Source: Campylorhamphus procurvoides (taxonomy: Eukaryota > Chordata > Aves > Passeriformes > Dendrocolaptidae). From it: 64,000 bases of DNA. The stretch is taken from the NCBI GenBank assembly GCA_013396655.1, contig WBMV01000267.1, positions 1,966,333-2,030,332 on the forward strand, written 5' to 3'. The translations under genes and the position numbers were made by a program. Positions 63,395 to 64,000 of the stretch are shown here, piece after piece. The notes under the pieces are model-generated. The model was not told the origin of the DNA, ran no database searches, and worked only from the letters and a program-made list of their open reading frames with translations. The number at the start of each line of letters is the position of its first letter. Position 1 is the stretch's first letter.

Positions 63395-63518
63395 ATGGCG
63401 TTGCCGTCTGTCTGGAGTGCGATGCGTGTGGCCGTCCTGTCCCTCTCGGTGGTCAGCCTGCTGAGTGTGAGGCTGGTGGAGGCTGGCCAGGACTCCGGGA
63501 GTGTCATTCCTGCAGAAA
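63395..63518 (+). CDS. NICOL1-like copy 2, signal-peptide exon (partial gene)
   Basis: Encodes MALPSVWSAMRV, a hydrophobic VLSLSVVSLLSV core, a VEA cleavage site and GQDSGSVIPAE. It ends in a split codon before the donor GTAGGT. From this ATG it is 124 nt, 41 codons plus one base, exactly the size and phase of copy 1 coding exon 1, whose end reads DQGAGTAIPAE. The ATG at 63395 has G at -3 and G at +4. An in-frame ATG at 63386 would add MGA but has T at -3. Exons 2 and 3 must lie beyond 64000. It is probably a tandem paralogue of NICOL1. It could instead be a dead partial duplicate, or the original gene, with the copy at 46-53 kb being the derived one. Confidence 0.8.
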
Positions 63519-64000
63519 GTAGGTACCTGCCATGCACACTCTGCCCTCCTGCAGCACCCCATCCTGCTTTCCTTCCTCCACCTCGCCCTCAGCAGCGACA
63601 CAGACATCGAGCTCCAGGGGAACTTTGTGTTTTCTCATTAACGAGGGAGTAAGGATGAGTTTGTGCCAAGTCAGCAAAGCACATCAGCACAGTGCTTATA
63701 GGAACAGCAAGCAAAGGATTAGTAGTTCTTTAGGAAAAAATTCTAACTGCATACTATAATCCTCACTGGAACTTGTGTTACAGCTCTTTGCTTGTAGTTC
63801 TTTTAGATCTGCCTCTTTGAGAGTTCCGTTTCCAGATCTTCCACAATACATATGACATCCTTGCTAGTCTGGATATTGTTAGAAGAAAATTTGTGTTTAT
63901 TTCTGCTAGGGCATTGCATTTTGCTTGTTTTAGTGTTTGGTTGGAACAATAGGTCAACTTTCTTGTAACTACTACAGATCGACACAGGGGACATTTACCC
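63519..64000 (+). other. Start of the next intron of copy 2, to window end
   Basis: No exon with a CVDCHAF-type sequence is visible. The window stops inside what should be the intron after the signal-peptide exon. Confidence 0.55.

Noticed and set aside
63068..63652. 194-codon open frame read as one unspliced protein
   Set aside because: Its middle and end are explained better as a noncoding exon, a short intron and the NICOL1-type signal exon, with splice sites matching copy 1. It also runs past the donor at 63519. The open frame through the intron is kept as a separate finding.
63961..64000. Possible acceptor (ctactacag) at the window end that might open exon 2 of copy 2
   Set aside because: The following bases do not encode anything like the RPCVDCHAF segment expected for that exon.
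1..64000. CRISPR arrays, bacterial operons, tRNA, rRNA or intact retrovirus
   Set aside because: The window is vertebrate nuclear DNA. I saw no regular spacer-repeat arrays, no cloverleaf I could support, and no viral gene set or paired long terminal repeats.

Overview
The window looks like a bird (or close sauropsid) nuclear genome. It holds multi-exon genes with GT-AG introns, a CpG-island promoter, and several decayed fragments of CR1, the dominant avian LINE, including its typical 3' end (aatcatagaatc next to a ttggaagggac block). There are no bacterial operons, CRISPR arrays, tRNA or rRNA genes that I can see.

Layout. (1) Positions 1-450 look like a tail-to-tail zone with poly(A) signals on both strands. 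By analogy with human 4p16.3, where NSD2 converges on NELFA, the far left edge may be the end of the NSD2 3' UTR. (2) Positions 1970-21125 hold NELFA (negative elongation factor A) on the minus strand. I resolved all 11 coding exons, which give a 525-residue protein with every splice phase consistent. Its start codon lies in a CpG island with an imperfectly repeated YY1-like motif. (3) About 21.8-43.9 kb is intergenic, with four CR1 fragments and no gene I can support. (4) Positions 43.9-53.35 kb hold a complete plus-strand NICOL1 (C4orf48) gene: a noncoding first exon, three coding exons, 94 residues and a poly(A) signal. (5) Positions 53.4-63.0 kb are intergenic, with one CR1 fragment. (6) Positions 63.0-63.52 kb hold a second, divergent promoter, noncoding exon and first coding exon of NICOL1 type, on the same strand and cut off by the window end.

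The most interesting result is item 6. The window appears to contain a tandem duplication of NICOL1, a small secreted cofactor that acts with NELL2 on the ROS1 receptor. The two copies share more than the signal-peptide exon. They share the promoter order (TTTAAAT box, RFX-type X-box palindrome, ATGCTCAG element) and the GATCAG|GTACTGG splice donor of the noncoding exon. Their first coding segments are the same length, 41 codons plus one base. They differ in base composition and intron size, and their signal peptides are nearly unrelated in sequence, so this is not an assembly copy of one locus. Exons 2 and 3 of the second copy, which would settle whether it is a working gene, are not in the window.
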